Shown in pieces: positions 1 through 8,300 of a DNA stretch of 64,000 nt. The DNA is from a bacterium 210917-SL.2.15 (lineage in GTDB: Bacteria > Bacillota > Clostridia > Oscillospirales > Oscillospiraceae), in assembly GCA_020555605.1 (NCBI GenBank), contig JAJCJC010000001.1, positions 372,001 through 436,000 of the forward strand. The letters are read 5' to 3'. How positions within the stretch are numbered: the first letter of the stretch is position 1; each line of letters opens with the position of its first letter. Made by a program: the position numbers and the translations under genes. Below the pieces are notes generated by a model. The model ran no database searches and was not told the DNA's origin. It saw only the letters and a list, made by a program, of their open reading frames with translations.

Positions 1-96
1 GGTGAAGAATACCCAGCCAGTTTTTCATCTTGCGCAGTTCAAAACGGTCTTGTTTCCACCAGGTCTCTGATCGTTTATTGCAGCACTCCTCTCTGT
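1..96 (-). other. Left edge: unresolved open frame downstream of ybeY
   Basis: Read on the minus strand, the 96 bases after the ybeY stop hold a Shine-Dalgarno-like AGAGAGGAG near 85-93 and then an open frame that runs off the window edge and would read ...ETWWKQDRFELRKMKNWLG.... No ATG, GTG or TTG sits at a normal distance from that ribosome site. The first in-frame ATG is the one that begins MKNWLG. In related Clostridia a diacylglycerol kinase or era gene often follows ybeY, but too little is visible here to name the gene. Confidence 0.25.
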
Positions 97-594
97 TTAT
101 TTCAAAATTCCCAGTTCTTCCATAATCGCATCTTCCCGAGCACGCATCTGCCGCTTCTGCTCCCCCTCGTCCAAGTGGTCGTATCCCAGCAGATGAAGCA
201 CGGAATGGGTAACAAGGTAAGCAAGCTCCCGGCGGTTGGAGTGGCCATATTCTTTGGCCTGGGAGAGCACACGCTCCATGCTCAGCACCATATCGCCCAA
301 AGGCAGCAGGCCGGTGGCCACGTCGCACAGCGCCGCATCCTCAGGCGGCCGGCCGGGGGTAAATTCAAATTCCGGGAAACTCAAAACGTCCGTAGGCGCA
401 TCCACACCACGCATGTCCAAATTGATGGCGTGGATGCCCGCGTCGTCCGTGAGCAGCACGTCTACCTCACAGGGGAGCACGACCCCTTCGAGGGCCAGGA
501 CTGTGCGGATGGTCTTGCGGATCAGGGCGCAGTTGCGCTCGCTGGCTGCGCCGGGCACATCGGCCGTGATAGGGATATAATGCCGCTTTGCCAT
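97..594 (-). CDS. ybeY: Endoribonuclease YbeY, rRNA maturation factor
   Basis: YbeY is a single-domain zinc endoribonuclease needed for 16S rRNA 3'-end maturation and ribosome quality control in the cytoplasm. The family signature is visible as HSVLHLLGYDH, with three histidines spaced for metal binding. The frame is open further upstream, but I start at the ATG of MAKRHYIP: it lies 5 bases after the phoH stop, whereas the longer version would overlap phoH. The 165-residue product is normal for the family. phoH-ybeY order is strongly conserved in Firmicutes, and the two are probably co-transcribed with yqfC and yqfD. Confidence 0.93.
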   Translation of the reverse strand: MAKRHYIPITADVPGAASERNCALIRKTIRTVLALEGVVLPCEVDVLLTDDAGIHAINLDMRGVDAPTDVLSFPEFEFTPGRPPEDAALCDVATGLLPLGDMVLSMERVLSQAKEYGHSNRRELAYLVTHSVLHLLGYDHLDEGEQKRQMRAREDAIMEELGILK

Positions 595-598
595 ACTG

Positions 599-1603
599 TC
601 ACCGTCTCGCCTTTCCCGCCGGTTTACCGCCGGTTCCGGCGCGGCGCTTTTCGTCGTCCTCATAGGCTTTGATAATGCGCTGCACCATCACATGGCGCAC
701 TACGTCGTCCTGTGTCAGGCCGCAGATGCCGATGCCTTCCACATCCCGAAGCACCCGCACCGCCTCTTTCAGGCCGCTGACCTTGTCGGCGGGCAGGTCG
801 ATCTGGGTCACGTCGCCCGTGATGACCACCTTGGAACCGAAGCCCATGCGGGTGAGGAACATTTTCATCTGCTCGCGGCTGGTGTTCTGGGCCTCGTCCA
901 GGATAATAAAGGAGTTGTCCAGCGTGCGCCCGCGCATATAGGCCAGGGGAGCCACCTCAATGTTGCCCCGCTCGAGGTATTTATTATAGGTATCCGCCCC
1001 CAGGGTATCGAACAGCGCGTCATACAGGGGCCGCAGATAGGGATCCACCTTGCTCTGCAGGTCGCCGGGCAGAAAGCCCAGGCGCTCGCCGGCCTCTACC
1101 GCCGGGCGGGTGAGAATGATGCGGTCGATACTTTTTTCCCGGAAAGCCGCCACGGCGGCAGCCACAGCGAGATAGGTTTTACCCGTGCCCGCGGGGCCGA
1201 CGCCGATGGTGACGGTATTTTTCTGAATGGACTCCACATATTTGCGCTGGCCGATGGTCTTGGCCTTCACCGGGCGGCCTTTGGCAGTAATGCACACCAC
1301 GTCCCGGGCCAGATCCGCCACTTTCTCCTCCTGCCCGGCCCGGGTCAGACTGAGCACATAGCGCACATTCTGCTCGTTGATCGGCTCGCCCTTAGCCGAC
1401 AGGGCCAGCAACGCCTTCAGCGCCCGGGCAGCCAGCAGCACATCCTCCGCCTCGCCAGCGATCTTCAGTTCCCCGTCGCGGTTAGTCACCGCCACATGCA
1501 GTTCGCTTTCGATCAGGCGTATGTTTTCATCGAAAGAACCGAATACATTGATGGCCTCTTCCATCCTTCCGATGCTCATCCTTTGTTCCACCATGCTGAA
1601 CAA
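599..1603 (-). CDS. phoH: PhoH-like ATPase
   Basis: This cytoplasmic P-loop ATPase of the PhoH family is thought to act with YbeY in RNA metabolism. The Walker A motif GPAGTGKTYLA is near residue 138 and a Walker B-like ILDEAQN is near residue 235. An N-terminal domain of about 100 residues precedes the ATPase domain, and the C-terminus is basic and low in complexity (RRAGTGGKPAGKARR). The 334-residue length is typical. The start at 1603 could be moved to a nearby downstream methionine (MSIGRM). It lies 16 bases after the yqfD stop. Confidence 0.93.
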   Translation of the reverse strand: MFSMVEQRMSIGRMEEAINVFGSFDENIRLIESELHVAVTNRDGELKIAGEAEDVLLAARALKALLALSAKGEPINEQNVRYVLSLTRAGQEEKVADLARDVVCITAKGRPVKAKTIGQRKYVESIQKNTVTIGVGPAGTGKTYLAVAAAVAAFREKSIDRIILTRPAVEAGERLGFLPGDLQSKVDPYLRPLYDALFDTLGADTYNKYLERGNIEVAPLAYMRGRTLDNSFIILDEAQNTSREQMKMFLTRMGFGSKVVITGDVTQIDLPADKVSGLKEAVRVLRDVEGIGICGLTQDDVVRHVMVQRIIKAYEDDEKRRAGTGGKPAGKARR

Positions 1604-1619
1604 TCTCCTCCGGTTTTGT

Positions 1620-2804
1620 CTATTCCGCCAGCGCCACGGTCATTCCAATCTGTTCCTCGCATTCGGCATGCAGCGTGACTGTATAAGCCGCTCCGCTTTT
1701 CTTCACGCTCAGCGTGCTGTTTTTCACGCTGCCGCCCTCTTCCATGCAATCTGAAAGCTGCCGCTCCAGGGCTTCGCCGGCGCGGCTCTGGGCCTCCTCG
1801 GCGCTCAGTGCGCGTTCCACCGGCTCATATTCCCGCACCGTGACGCACTCAAGCGCCAGCGGCGTAGCCACACCGCCTGGCAGGCGCAGGCGTTTCGTTT
1901 TTGTTATTTTATCATAATTGGCATAGGAAATGCTACTGCCTGGCACAATTTTTATGCGTTGTTTTCCAAAAATTAGGGTAAATACCTGCTTTTTTCGTCC
2001 GGTATACGCTTTCTCTACCACGGTTTCCGGCTGCAGGGCCGTCAGGTCATACCAGGTGCGCGCCCATACTTTTCCCTCGCCCCGGGTAATATAGGCCCCC
2101 AGATCCCCGATGTCTGCAATACCGCTGATCAGCAGCTGCCCCTCGGTCACAGTGCTGCCTTTGCTCACCTCGGCGTGGCCGCCGTAGAGCTGCACCAGCG
2201 TCACCAGGCCGTCCTTTTTCGCCACCACGTTGGCGTCGGTATGCTCGTCGCGCAGCTCCGGCACCGGCGTTCGCTCGCGCACGATCACCGTCGCGCGGAA
2301 CCCGTTCACATTCACCGTCATCCAGGACAGCTGCGGGATTTCCATCAAAATGTGGTTTTTCAGCGTTTCCGGGTGAATGCCGAGTCCAAAGGTGCCGTAA
2401 CACACCCCCTCCGCCTCCAGCGCCCGCAGAATGCGCTCGTCGGAAACCGTCTCATTGCCCTCGATCTCAAAGTCCCAAACGAAGAAAGACCCGATGAACA
2501 GCAGCCCCAGGGACAGGAGCAGTCCTGCCAGCAGAAAATAGCGCCGCCGGAAGCGGCCCACAAAAAAGGGAACGCCTGTTTTTTTCTCCACGGAAATAGA
2601 GCAGTCGAGCTTTTTGGCCAGGCGGCGCAGCCGGAGATAACTTTTCCGGCTCAATTTTATGGAAAAGCAGGTGGGGCTGTGCCACGCCATGTCCCAAAAG
2701 GCCACGTCATGGGCCGAACACAGGTTCAGCACCCGCTCGGGAAATCCGCTTTCCACCGTGATGGCCACCGTGCCCGAAAGCAGGTTTACAACGTTCAGGA
2801 ACAT
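1620..2804 (-). CDS. yqfD: Sporulation protein YqfD
   Basis: YqfD is a sporulation membrane protein of the SpoIVFB/YqfD-linked group, conserved in endospore formers and encoded next to phoH. The 394-residue product has a cytoplasmic N-terminal region, one hydrophobic segment around residues 90-112 (YFLLAGLLLSLGLLFIGSFF) and a large C-terminal part with an internal repeat-like beta region. The start lies 4 bases after yqfC. Its presence with yqfC and a ylbJ-type gene is the best evidence in the window that the host makes spores. Confidence 0.9.
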   Translation of the reverse strand: MFLNVVNLLSGTVAITVESGFPERVLNLCSAHDVAFWDMAWHSPTCFSIKLSRKSYLRLRRLAKKLDCSISVEKKTGVPFFVGRFRRRYFLLAGLLLSLGLLFIGSFFVWDFEIEGNETVSDERILRALEAEGVCYGTFGLGIHPETLKNHILMEIPQLSWMTVNVNGFRATVIVRERTPVPELRDEHTDANVVAKKDGLVTLVQLYGGHAEVSKGSTVTEGQLLISGIADIGDLGAYITRGEGKVWARTWYDLTALQPETVVEKAYTGRKKQVFTLIFGKQRIKIVPGSSISYANYDKITKTKRLRLPGGVATPLALECVTVREYEPVERALSAEEAQSRAGEALERQLSDCMEEGGSVKNSTLSVKKSGAAYTVTLHAECEEQIGMTVALAE

Positions 2805-2807
2805 GTT

Positions 2808-3089
2808 TCACCTCGTCAGTTCGATCCCTTCAATGGTCCCGCCGATGCGCATTTCGTCGCCGGTCATGGACAACAGCTGCAGCCCCCGTCCCCGCACGCG
2901 CACCAGCAGCGCTCCGCAATTCACATCAATGGCTGTGTCGCTGTAAGACAAGATCCCCTGATGGTGCGAGAGGAACAGCTGCCGGTCCCCCAGCAGCTCC
3001 AGATTCGGAAGGCCCGCCACCACATCCATGGGCAGATCCAGCAGTTCGGCCGTTTTCGTCAGAATATCGCTGTCTTCAAATCGGTTCAT
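2808..3089 (-). CDS. yqfC: Sporulation protein YqfC
   Basis: YqfC is a small sporulation protein (93 residues here) encoded immediately upstream of yqfD; its biochemical role is unknown. The start is the ATG of MNRFEDS, preceded by AGGAGTGGCGAC. The frame stays open far upstream, but that part is low-complexity, arginine-rich shadow of the ylbJ-type gene on the other strand and should not be included. Confidence 0.88.
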   Translation of the reverse strand: MNRFEDSDILTKTAELLDLPMDVVAGLPNLELLGDRQLFLSHHQGILSYSDTAIDVNCGALLVRVRGRGLQLLSMTGDEMRIGGTIEGIELTR

Positions 3090-3213
3090 GTCGCCACTCC
3101 TTTGCTTGCCTACTGTATGCGCCGAAGGGGCATCTCTTGCTTGTCCAGCGTTCATTTTTTCCACAGGGACGTCATAGAGTGAGCAAGACCGATTTGCAAA
3201 GGGGGCAAAAAAG

Positions 3214-4227
3214 ATGCTGCAATCTTCGGGCTGGCCGCAGGCGCGGCAATGGTTTTTTCTTCTGTGCGCGCTGAGCGCCGCACTGCTGCTGTTCCGTCCT
3301 GCCCCGGCCATGGAGGCCGTGCGGGAAGCCCTGCGGCTGTGCAGTGAAACCATTGTGCCGTCCCTATTTCCTTTCCTGGTTCTCTCCGCTCTGCTGACGG
3401 CCCTCCTGCCCACTGCGGCGCTGGATCGTTTTCTCTCTCCACTGATGCGCCCCCTGTTCCGTCTTAGCGGGAACTGCGGGGCCGTGCTGGCCCTTGGTTT
3501 TTCCGGCGGGTATCCCGTAGGCGTACGCACAACGGCGGCGCTGTACCGCCAAGGTCAGCTGAACCGCAGCGAGGCTCAGCGGCTGCTCTCCTTCTGCAAC
3601 AACTCCGGGCCGGGTTTTCTGTTGGGCGTGGTGGGTATCGGTGTATTTAGCTCTGCCGCCGTTGGACTGCGGCTCTATGTCGTCCATATTGCTGCGGCAT
3701 TGCTGGTAGGTTTCCTGTTCCGTTTTTTCGGCGGCAAAGATCCATTCGCCGCCCATCGCCCGAAACCTGTCTCCAGCCAAAGCGCACAATCTTTGGCACA
3801 GCTTTTCACCGAGGCCGTCACCGGCTCGTTTTTTGCAGTGCTGAACATTTGTGCCTTTGTGCTGTTTTTTATGATTGCTCTGCGGCTGCTCTCTTTGACA
3901 GGCCTGCTGCACCTGCTCGCCGCTGCCCTGGAAATGCTGCTCGCTCCCTTCGGCATGACGGAGCATCTGGCCACCGCCCTCTTCGCAGGGTTTCTTGAGC
4001 TGTCCACCGGCGCAGCCTGTATGCAGGGCGCGCTGCTCACCCCCGGCACCGCCGCCCTGGCCGCCTTCCTCCTCGGCTGGGGCGGGCTGTCGGTGCATTG
4101 CCAGAGCCTGCTGTTTCTGTTGGAAACGGACCTTTCCTGCAAACCATATCTCGTCGGAAAGTTTCTGCAGGGGCTTTTTTCCGCTGTATTGGCTTTTGTG
4201 CTGTTCACCGCGCTCCCCTGCGCATAA
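3214..4227 (+). CDS. ylbJ: Sporulation integral membrane protein, YlbJ-type
   Basis: This polytopic membrane protein of 337 residues has about eight hydrophobic segments and the nucleoside-recognition (Gate) type signatures seen in YlbJ/SpmA/SpmB: VPSLFPFLVLSALL, GFSGGYPVGVRTTA and SFCNNSGPGFLLG. YlbJ is sporulation-linked in Bacillus and Clostridia. It is divergent from the yqfC operon, with about 125 bases between, and is followed by a strong hairpin terminator. The exact transported substrate is not known. Confidence 0.88.
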   Translation: MLQSSGWPQARQWFFLLCALSAALLLFRPAPAMEAVREALRLCSETIVPSLFPFLVLSALLTALLPTAALDRFLSPLMRPLFRLSGNCGAVLALGFSGGYPVGVRTTAALYRQGQLNRSEAQRLLSFCNNSGPGFLLGVVGIGVFSSAAVGLRLYVVHIAAALLVGFLFRFFGGKDPFAAHRPKPVSSQSAQSLAQLFTEAVTGSFFAVLNICAFVLFFMIALRLLSLTGLLHLLAAALEMLLAPFGMTEHLATALFAGFLELSTGAACMQGALLTPGTAALAAFLLGWGGLSVHCQSLLFLLETDLSCKPYLVGKFLQGLFSAVLAFVLFTALPCA

Positions 4228-4228
4228 G

Positions 4229-4266
4229 GCAGAGCGGAGCACAGCGCCGGCTGTGCTCCGCTCTGC
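4229..4266. terminator. Bidirectional terminator after ylbJ
   Basis: A perfect 16-bp stem with a 6-base loop lies between two convergent transcription units (ylbJ rightward, the blaI unit leftward). The U-tract is short on either side, but the stem is very GC-rich. Confidence 0.85.
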
Positions 4267-4267
4267 T

Positions 4268-4783
4268 TTATCCTTCTTTTGAAAAATCGCCCCGGTAGAC
4301 GTTGGCTCCTGTTTGCCCTTCCGTATCCCATTCTTCGGTCAGGGTGTATGCACCGGTGCTTCGCAGATCCAGTTCATAGCGCCGTATGCTCATTGCTGCC
4401 CACCGCCGTCTGACGATACGTCAAGTGAAACGTCCCGTTCTCCCACACACAGCTATCCACAGGGGCGTAGATGGAACCGTTCAATTTCACCGCGATTCCA
4501 TCGTCCAGCGGTGTACTCTTTTTGTCTGCCTGCGCGTTAGGTTTCAGCTTCCCGTATTGGGCCAATCCATCCCAAAGCGCGATCCTGTAACTGCCGCCTT
4601 CCTGCTGCACTCCCACCACTTCGCGCACATGAAATACTTCTGTATCAATCCACTGGGAAGGCAGCGCCCCGGGAAGCACCATCCGCAGCAGCACCAGCGC
4701 AAACAGCAGGTTCGAAAAGCGCCGGGGCACGTGCAGCGCATCCAGCACACCTGCACAAACGCTTCGCTCAGCATCCCGCTCAC
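4268..4783 (-). pseudogene. Broken BlaR1/MecR1-like (M56) sensor gene
   Basis: Minus-strand pieces in two frames read as an M56 membrane N-terminus (MSGMLSEAFVQVCW, then LHVPRRFSNLLFALVLLRMVLPGALPS), a C-terminal beta-rich part (KLNGSIYAPVDSCVWENG), and after another shift RYELDLRSTGAYTLTEEWD to a stop at 4268. An intact BlaR1 is more than 300 residues, with a zinc protease HExxH. Here the protease domain is absent and at least two frameshifts (near 4748 and 4385) are needed. The first ATG overlaps the blaI stop, as in normal blaI-blaR1 pairs, so this is a decayed partner. Confidence 0.7.
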
Positions 4784-5142
4784 CCCTTCCGGTGTTCGTC
4801 GATCAATGCCTGAATCTGTCTGGCCTCTTCGTCACTGATGGTCCGGCCGCCCATAAAGGCCGCAAGGAACGCCGGCAGAGAGCCGTCGAACGTGCGCTCC
4901 ACAAAGGCTGCGCTTTCCTCGGCCTGCACATCCTCCCGGGGTACCAGCGCCGTGACCACAGCGTTTTCATTGCGCAGCAGCCCCTTTTGGGCCAGTTTTT
5001 TCACCATGGTATAGGTGGTGGACTTTTTCCAGCCCAACTGCTCGGCACACAGGGCCACCAGTTCTCCCGAGGGTACCGGTGCGCTGTCCCACACCACATT
5101 CATAAACCGATATTCGCTGTCGCACAGCTTCCAGCCTTCCAT
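4780..5142 (-). CDS. BlaI/MecI/CopY-family repressor
   Basis: This 120-residue protein has the N-terminal winged helix of the BlaI family (LGWKKSTTYTMVKKLAQKGLL near residues 35-55) and a short dimerisation tail. Family members repress a target operon until the partner BlaR1 protease cleaves them. The partner here is broken, so induction by that route should be lost. The start is supported by GGAGGTGAAGAAGGG upstream. The gene overlaps the blaR1 remnant by 4 bases. Confidence 0.9.
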   Translation of the reverse strand: MEGWKLCDSEYRFMNVVWDSAPVPSGELVALCAEQLGWKKSTTYTMVKKLAQKGLLRNENAVVTALVPREDVQAEESAAFVERTFDGSLPAFLAAFMGGRTISDEEARQIQALIDEHRKG

Positions 5143-5154
5143 CTCTTCCCTTCT

Positions 5155-5406
5155 TCACCTCCGCTCCATGCGGAACACCAGCATCCCACATGATGGACAT
5201 ACTGCCACCCGGATGCCGTCTTTTTTCGCGATCCCCCGTTCTACACGGATCGTTCCATAAGTATTGGCCTTGAGCACATCCCTTTCCTCCATCGCCTTCC
5301 GGCACTGCGGACAAAGCCCTATGGCCGCATCTCCTTTCTGAAATCGCAAGCGGTCGATTATTATAGACTCAAGATGGAGTCTATAATAATCGACCGCTTT
5401 TGCCAA
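5155..5406 (-). CDS. Small zinc-ribbon protein
   Basis: The 83-residue product has two CxxC pairs (CPQC and CPSC) about 45 residues apart, typical of a small structural zinc ribbon. The family is unknown to me. It lies 12 bases upstream of blaI and may be in the same operon. The start is doubtful: the first 20 codons overlap a perfect 23-bp inverted repeat (5348-5399), and a Shine-Dalgarno-like AAAGGAG lies inside the frame, so translation may begin downstream of the repeat. Confidence 0.55.
   Translation of the reverse strand: MAKAVDYYRLHLESIIIDRLRFQKGDAAIGLCPQCRKAMEERDVLKANTYGTIRVERGIAKKDGIRVAVCPSCGMLVFRMERR
5348..5399. repeat. Perfect 23-bp inverted repeat
   Basis: Arms at 5348-5370 and 5377-5399 are exact reverse complements around a 6-base centre. 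They contain TATAAT-like cores (ctataataat). It lies in the promoter-proximal part of the zinc-ribbon/blaI unit and could be an operator or a hairpin. There is no T-run that would make it an ordinary terminator. Confidence 0.8.
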
Positions 5407-5430
5407 AAGCGATTTTCTCTGTCGCCCCGC

Positions 5431-5748
5431 TTATTCCAAGTCCTGCGCATTCATTTTGTTCAGTTCCTTTCGCCGCCGCTGCGCATCGCGGCAGGCAAAG
5501 TAGATCGCCAGCAACACCGCCGTTGGAATATTTCCTGTAAAAAACACGCCAATCAACGCGCCGACCGTCTGCCACATATCACCCGTATGCACCACATTCA
5601 GCATCATAACAAGCGAATAACCAAATGTGATGATCGGCAGTATCCGTCCCGCCCATTTGTTTTCCCTGCGGGAGAGAAAAATCTGCAAAACCACCACGGC
5701 GGCCAGAAACAGCAGAACGCCCACCAGCGTAAAAGTCATTATTCTCAT
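5431..5748 (-). CDS. Small membrane protein (three predicted helices)
   Basis: This 105-residue hydrophobic protein has segments near residues 4-24, 35-52 and 62-86 and a basic C-terminal tail (RDAQRRRKELNKM). I do not recognise the family. It overlaps the upstream DUF2089-like regulator by 4 bases, so the two are translationally coupled and probably functionally linked. Confidence 0.75.
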   Translation of the reverse strand: MRIMTFTLVGVLLFLAAVVVLQIFLSRRENKWAGRILPIITFGYSLVMMLNVVHTGDMWQTVGALIGVFFTGNIPTAVLLAIYFACRDAQRRRKELNKMNAQDLE

Positions 5749-6050
5749 ACCGGTCCCTCCTTGTGCAGTTTCTTGTATTCGTGGATCAAAAGCTTTGCTG
5801 TATCCACATCCATTTTGTCATTCACCGTCAGGCGTTTGATCAGCGCGATATACGGCTCTGCCGCGGTGTGCTCGCTGATCTGGATTTTTTGGATCAGTCG
5901 ATCCAGCCGCAGTCGTACCGTGGGATAGGTAACACCGTACTGCCGCGCCATCTCTTTGAGCGACCCGGACGCCAGCAGAAAGCGCCGGATAAACGCCAGA
6001 TCTTCCTCTTCCAGTTCTCCCATCCACTCCGGGATAATTTCTATGGCCAT
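5745..6050 (-). CDS. DUF2089-like helix-turn-helix regulator
   Basis: The protein carries the DUF2089 pattern: EEEDLAFIRRFLLASGSLKE followed by MARQYGVTYPTVRLRLDRLI, a helix-turn-helix that binds DNA in related small regulators. I start at ATG 6050 (MAIEII), which has AGGAG 10 bases upstream; a GTG 9 bases earlier would sit on top of that site. It is first in a two-gene operon with the small membrane protein. Confidence 0.8.
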   Translation of the reverse strand: MAIEIIPEWMGELEEEDLAFIRRFLLASGSLKEMARQYGVTYPTVRLRLDRLIQKIQISEHTAAEPYIALIKRLTVNDKMDVDTAKLLIHEYKKLHKEGPV

Positions 6051-6077
6051 TTCCTGCACGCTCCTTTTACTATATTA

Positions 6078-6106
6078 AGTATATCCTTTCATTTTGTTAA
6101 AGTCAA
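6078..6106 (-). promoter_or_regulatory. Sigma-A type promoter of the DUF2089 operon
   Basis: TTGACT (6101-6106) and TATACT (6078-6083) are separated by 17 bp, 28 bases before the chosen start codon. Confidence 0.8.
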
Positions 6107-6160
6107 TACTAAAATTTTAATATTAGAAAGTTTATAAAAAGCGATTTGTTCTACAGCAAA

Positions 6161-6194
6161 AAAAGAGCGGCCCGTTTTGGCAGACCGCTCTTTT
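6161..6194 (-). terminator. Terminator of the deoC unit
   Basis: A 10-bp stem (AAAAGAGCGG with CCGCTCTTTT) is followed on the minus strand by a T-run, about 40 bases after the deoC stop. Confidence 0.8.
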
Positions 6195-6234
6195 GCATAT
6201 ATTCGATTCCGTTTTGCAATATATAAATCAATTA

Positions 6235-6921
6235 TTACGATTTGGACTCTTCTTTTGGCGTTTTTTGCACTTCCAGCTCCTGTACTGCCTTGACCACCCG
6301 GGACGTACCCAGCCGGTCAGCACCCAAAGAAAGGAACCGCTCCGCATCCTCCAAGGAGGCAATGCCGCCCGATGCCTTGATTTTCAAGCCCGGCCGGATG
6401 TGTGCTTTCATCAGCGCCACATCTTCAAATGTGGCTCCGCCGCCGCCAAAACCGGTGGATGTTTTGATAAAGTCTGCCCCGGAGTTGGAAACTACTTCGC
6501 AAAGCTGAATTTTTTCTTCTTCGGTCAGCAGACAGGTTTCAATAATGACCTTTAACACATGCTCACCGCAAATTCCCTTAACTGCTTTAATCTCTTCGCC
6601 GACCCATTCCATACGCCCGTTTTTCGTCCAGCCCAGATTGATTACCATATCGATCTCTTCGGCGCCGTTTTGCCGTGCGTCCTGCGCCTCCAGACACTTC
6701 ATATAGGTTGTGCTGTACCCATTGGGAAACCCAATTACAGTACACACCGGAAGGTTTCCATTGAGATATTGTGCCGCGTTGGCCACATGGGCCGGCGGGA
6801 CGCATACCGACGCCACGCCGTAGCGCACCCCTTCGTCGCACAGTGTTTTTATCTGGGGCCAGGTGGCTTCGGGCCGCAGCAGCGTATGATCCACTGTTTT
6901 CAGAATCGCCTGTACATCCAT
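6235..6921 (-). CDS. deoC: Deoxyribose-phosphate aldolase
   Basis: DeoC splits 2-deoxyribose 5-phosphate into glyceraldehyde 3-phosphate and acetaldehyde in deoxynucleoside catabolism. Family landmarks are all present: [35 protein letters not shown], the Schiff-base lysine region [14 protein letters not shown] and IKASGGI. The 228-residue length is normal. It lies 15 bases after the HAD phosphatase gene and shares its promoter, ending at a clear terminator. Confidence 0.96.
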   Translation of the reverse strand: MDVQAILKTVDHTLLRPEATWPQIKTLCDEGVRYGVASVCVPPAHVANAAQYLNGNLPVCTVIGFPNGYSTTYMKCLEAQDARQNGAEEIDMVINLGWTKNGRMEWVGEEIKAVKGICGEHVLKVIIETCLLTEEEKIQLCEVVSNSGADFIKTSTGFGGGGATFEDVALMKAHIRPGLKIKASGGIASLEDAERFLSLGADRLGTSRVVKAVQELEVQKTPKEESKS

Positions 6922-6936
6922 GGTTTTTTCTCCTTT

Positions 6937-7596
6937 TCAGTCCGTTTCCCGCAGCAATACTGCTTTCAATTCCTCTGCCGTTCTGCATACGGCCACAGCG
7001 GAGGACGCTTCCAGCTCTCCCGGCGGGGCAAAGTCAAAAAAGGTGACGCCGATGCAGGGAATGCCACACTCCTCCGCCCCTTCCACATCATATTTGCGGT
7101 CGCCCACCATCACAGTCTTTTTCTGCTTTTCTTCGTCGATCCCCAGCCTGGTAAAGGCCCTGCGGATCACATCGGTTTTCGCCTCGCTTTTCCCATCGCT
7201 TCCACAGGCAGCGTCCAAATAAGGCTGAAAGCCAAACTTCTCCACAATAGGCACCACGCTGCGCTCGGGTTTGGAAGAAGCCACCGCTAAAGTGCGGCCC
7301 CGCTCTTTCAGGCAGCGCATCAGCTCCACCATGCCAGGAGCCGCCTTATTTTCCGCCCAGCCAATGGTTTCATAGCGCTCGCGGAAGACTTCCACCGCAT
7401 GACGGGACTCCTGCGTGCTCATGCCGCAGTAGCGCTCAAAGGAATCATGCAGAGGCGGGCCGACAAAACGCAGCAGCGTTTCATAAGGCGGGCAGGGCCG
7501 GCCCAGTTTATCCAGGCTGTAGCGCACGCTGTTGAAGATCCCCTCCCGGGAATCCGTCAGCGTGCCGTCCAGGTCAAATAACACAAAGCGATACAT
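6937..7596 (-). CDS. HAD-IA phosphatase, phosphoglycolate phosphatase-like
   Basis: This 219-residue haloacid dehalogenase hydrolase has motif I FVLFDLDGTLTDSR (nucleophile Asp near residue 8), motif II around LAVASSKP and motif III/IV MVGDRKYDVEGAEE. It belongs to the Gph/PpaX-like group, and the substrate cannot be told from sequence. It is the first gene of a two-gene unit with deoC, so a role in sugar-phosphate salvage is plausible but inferred. Confidence 0.9.
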   Translation of the reverse strand: MYRFVLFDLDGTLTDSREGIFNSVRYSLDKLGRPCPPYETLLRFVGPPLHDSFERYCGMSTQESRHAVEVFRERYETIGWAENKAAPGMVELMRCLKERGRTLAVASSKPERSVVPIVEKFGFQPYLDAACGSDGKSEAKTDVIRRAFTRLGIDEEKQKKTVMVGDRKYDVEGAEECGIPCIGVTFFDFAPPGELEASSAVAVCRTAEELKAVLLRETD

Positions 7597-7641
7597 ACTG
7601 TCCCTCGTTCCAAAAAAATCCGCGGCGAATGCCGCTCCTGC

Positions 7642-7671
7642 ATTATATCGTATCTATTCTGTCCAATGCAA
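7642..7671 (-). promoter_or_regulatory. Promoter of the HAD-deoC unit
   Basis: TTGCAT (7666-7671) and TATAAT (7642-7647) with an 18-bp spacer lie 46 bases upstream of the HAD start. Confidence 0.65.
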
Positions 7672-7813
7672 CTTTTTTCCGCGGAGGAAATAAGAGACAA
7701 TGATACGCGGCAGTTTCCGTCTTTCGCTGCTCAGAAACGATCCGGCAGTGATGTCAAACGGTTTTACTGAAATACGCAAATGTTTGAGACATAACGAAAC
7801 GTTTTCAGCACAT

Positions 7814-7854
7814 ACATAGATCCCTCAGCGGCTTTGCCGCTGAGGGATCTATGT
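7814..7854. terminator. Strong hairpin terminator beside the tRNA fragment
   Basis: Perfect 18-bp stem, 5-base loop. It lies just downstream of the tRNA 3' fragment on the minus strand and most likely is the original terminator of that tRNA gene. Confidence 0.8.
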
Positions 7855-7860
7855 ATTATA

Positions 7861-7904
7861 TGGCCCCCCGGCTGGGTTCGAACCAGTGGCCTGTCGCTTA
7901 GGAG
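7861..7904 (-). other. Attachment site: 3' part of a tRNA-Arg(CCU) gene
   Basis: The minus strand reads CTCCTAA (an anticodon loop with anticodon CCU), GCGAC, a short variable region, a T-arm with TTCGAAC, an acceptor-like G-run and terminal CCA. The sequence 5' of the anticodon loop does not pair with GCGAC, so the 5' half of the tRNA is not here. This is what an integrase att site looks like at the end distal to the intact tRNA, and a Tn916-like integrase gene is the nearest recombinase. Caution: the acceptor end appears one base short and one T-stem pair is A-C. Confidence 0.55.
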
Positions 7905-8300
7905 TAGACCCGATACGACATCGGGAAGTGGTATCTAATGCTTAAAAATGCTTGGAAATACAAGGTTTTTCAGCATTTCAAATCCCATCTGATACTACGC
8001 TGTGATAGCTAATTCAGAGGGATTTTACACCGTCCGATTGGCTCGAAATTAGCAAGTCTTTCGATTTTTGGTGGACGTTGCAAGTGCAAGTAAATGTCAC
8101 TATGTAACTTCTCGTGATGCGAAATGATAGGAAATCCTATTCATTCTCGTGTGAGGGTGCGGGTGTCCTTAGACACAGATTTCAGTCTGTTTTATATATC
8201 ATTTCAAAATGAATTTTTCAACCAGAATTATTAAGAATTTCAAAGGTTTTTCAGACTCAATGATTCTATGTAATTTAGACCCGCCGAAGCAGGTCTTTTT
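7905..8300. other. Gene-free end of the island
   Basis: About 395 bases between the att site and the first island gene. I see no coding frame. Short repeated words such as ggtatc/gatacta and tcagcattt may be integrase arm sites. A small hairpin followed by seven T (about 8276-8304, plus orientation) lies at the right end. Confidence 0.4.

Noticed and set aside
692..1678. Long plus-strand open frame opposite phoH
   Set aside because: It is the histidine/glutamine-rich mirror of the phoH gene in GC-rich DNA and has no family resemblance.
2175..4242. Other long open frames opposite yqfD and the ylbJ-type gene
   Set aside because: They mirror well-recognised genes and have skewed, low-complexity composition.
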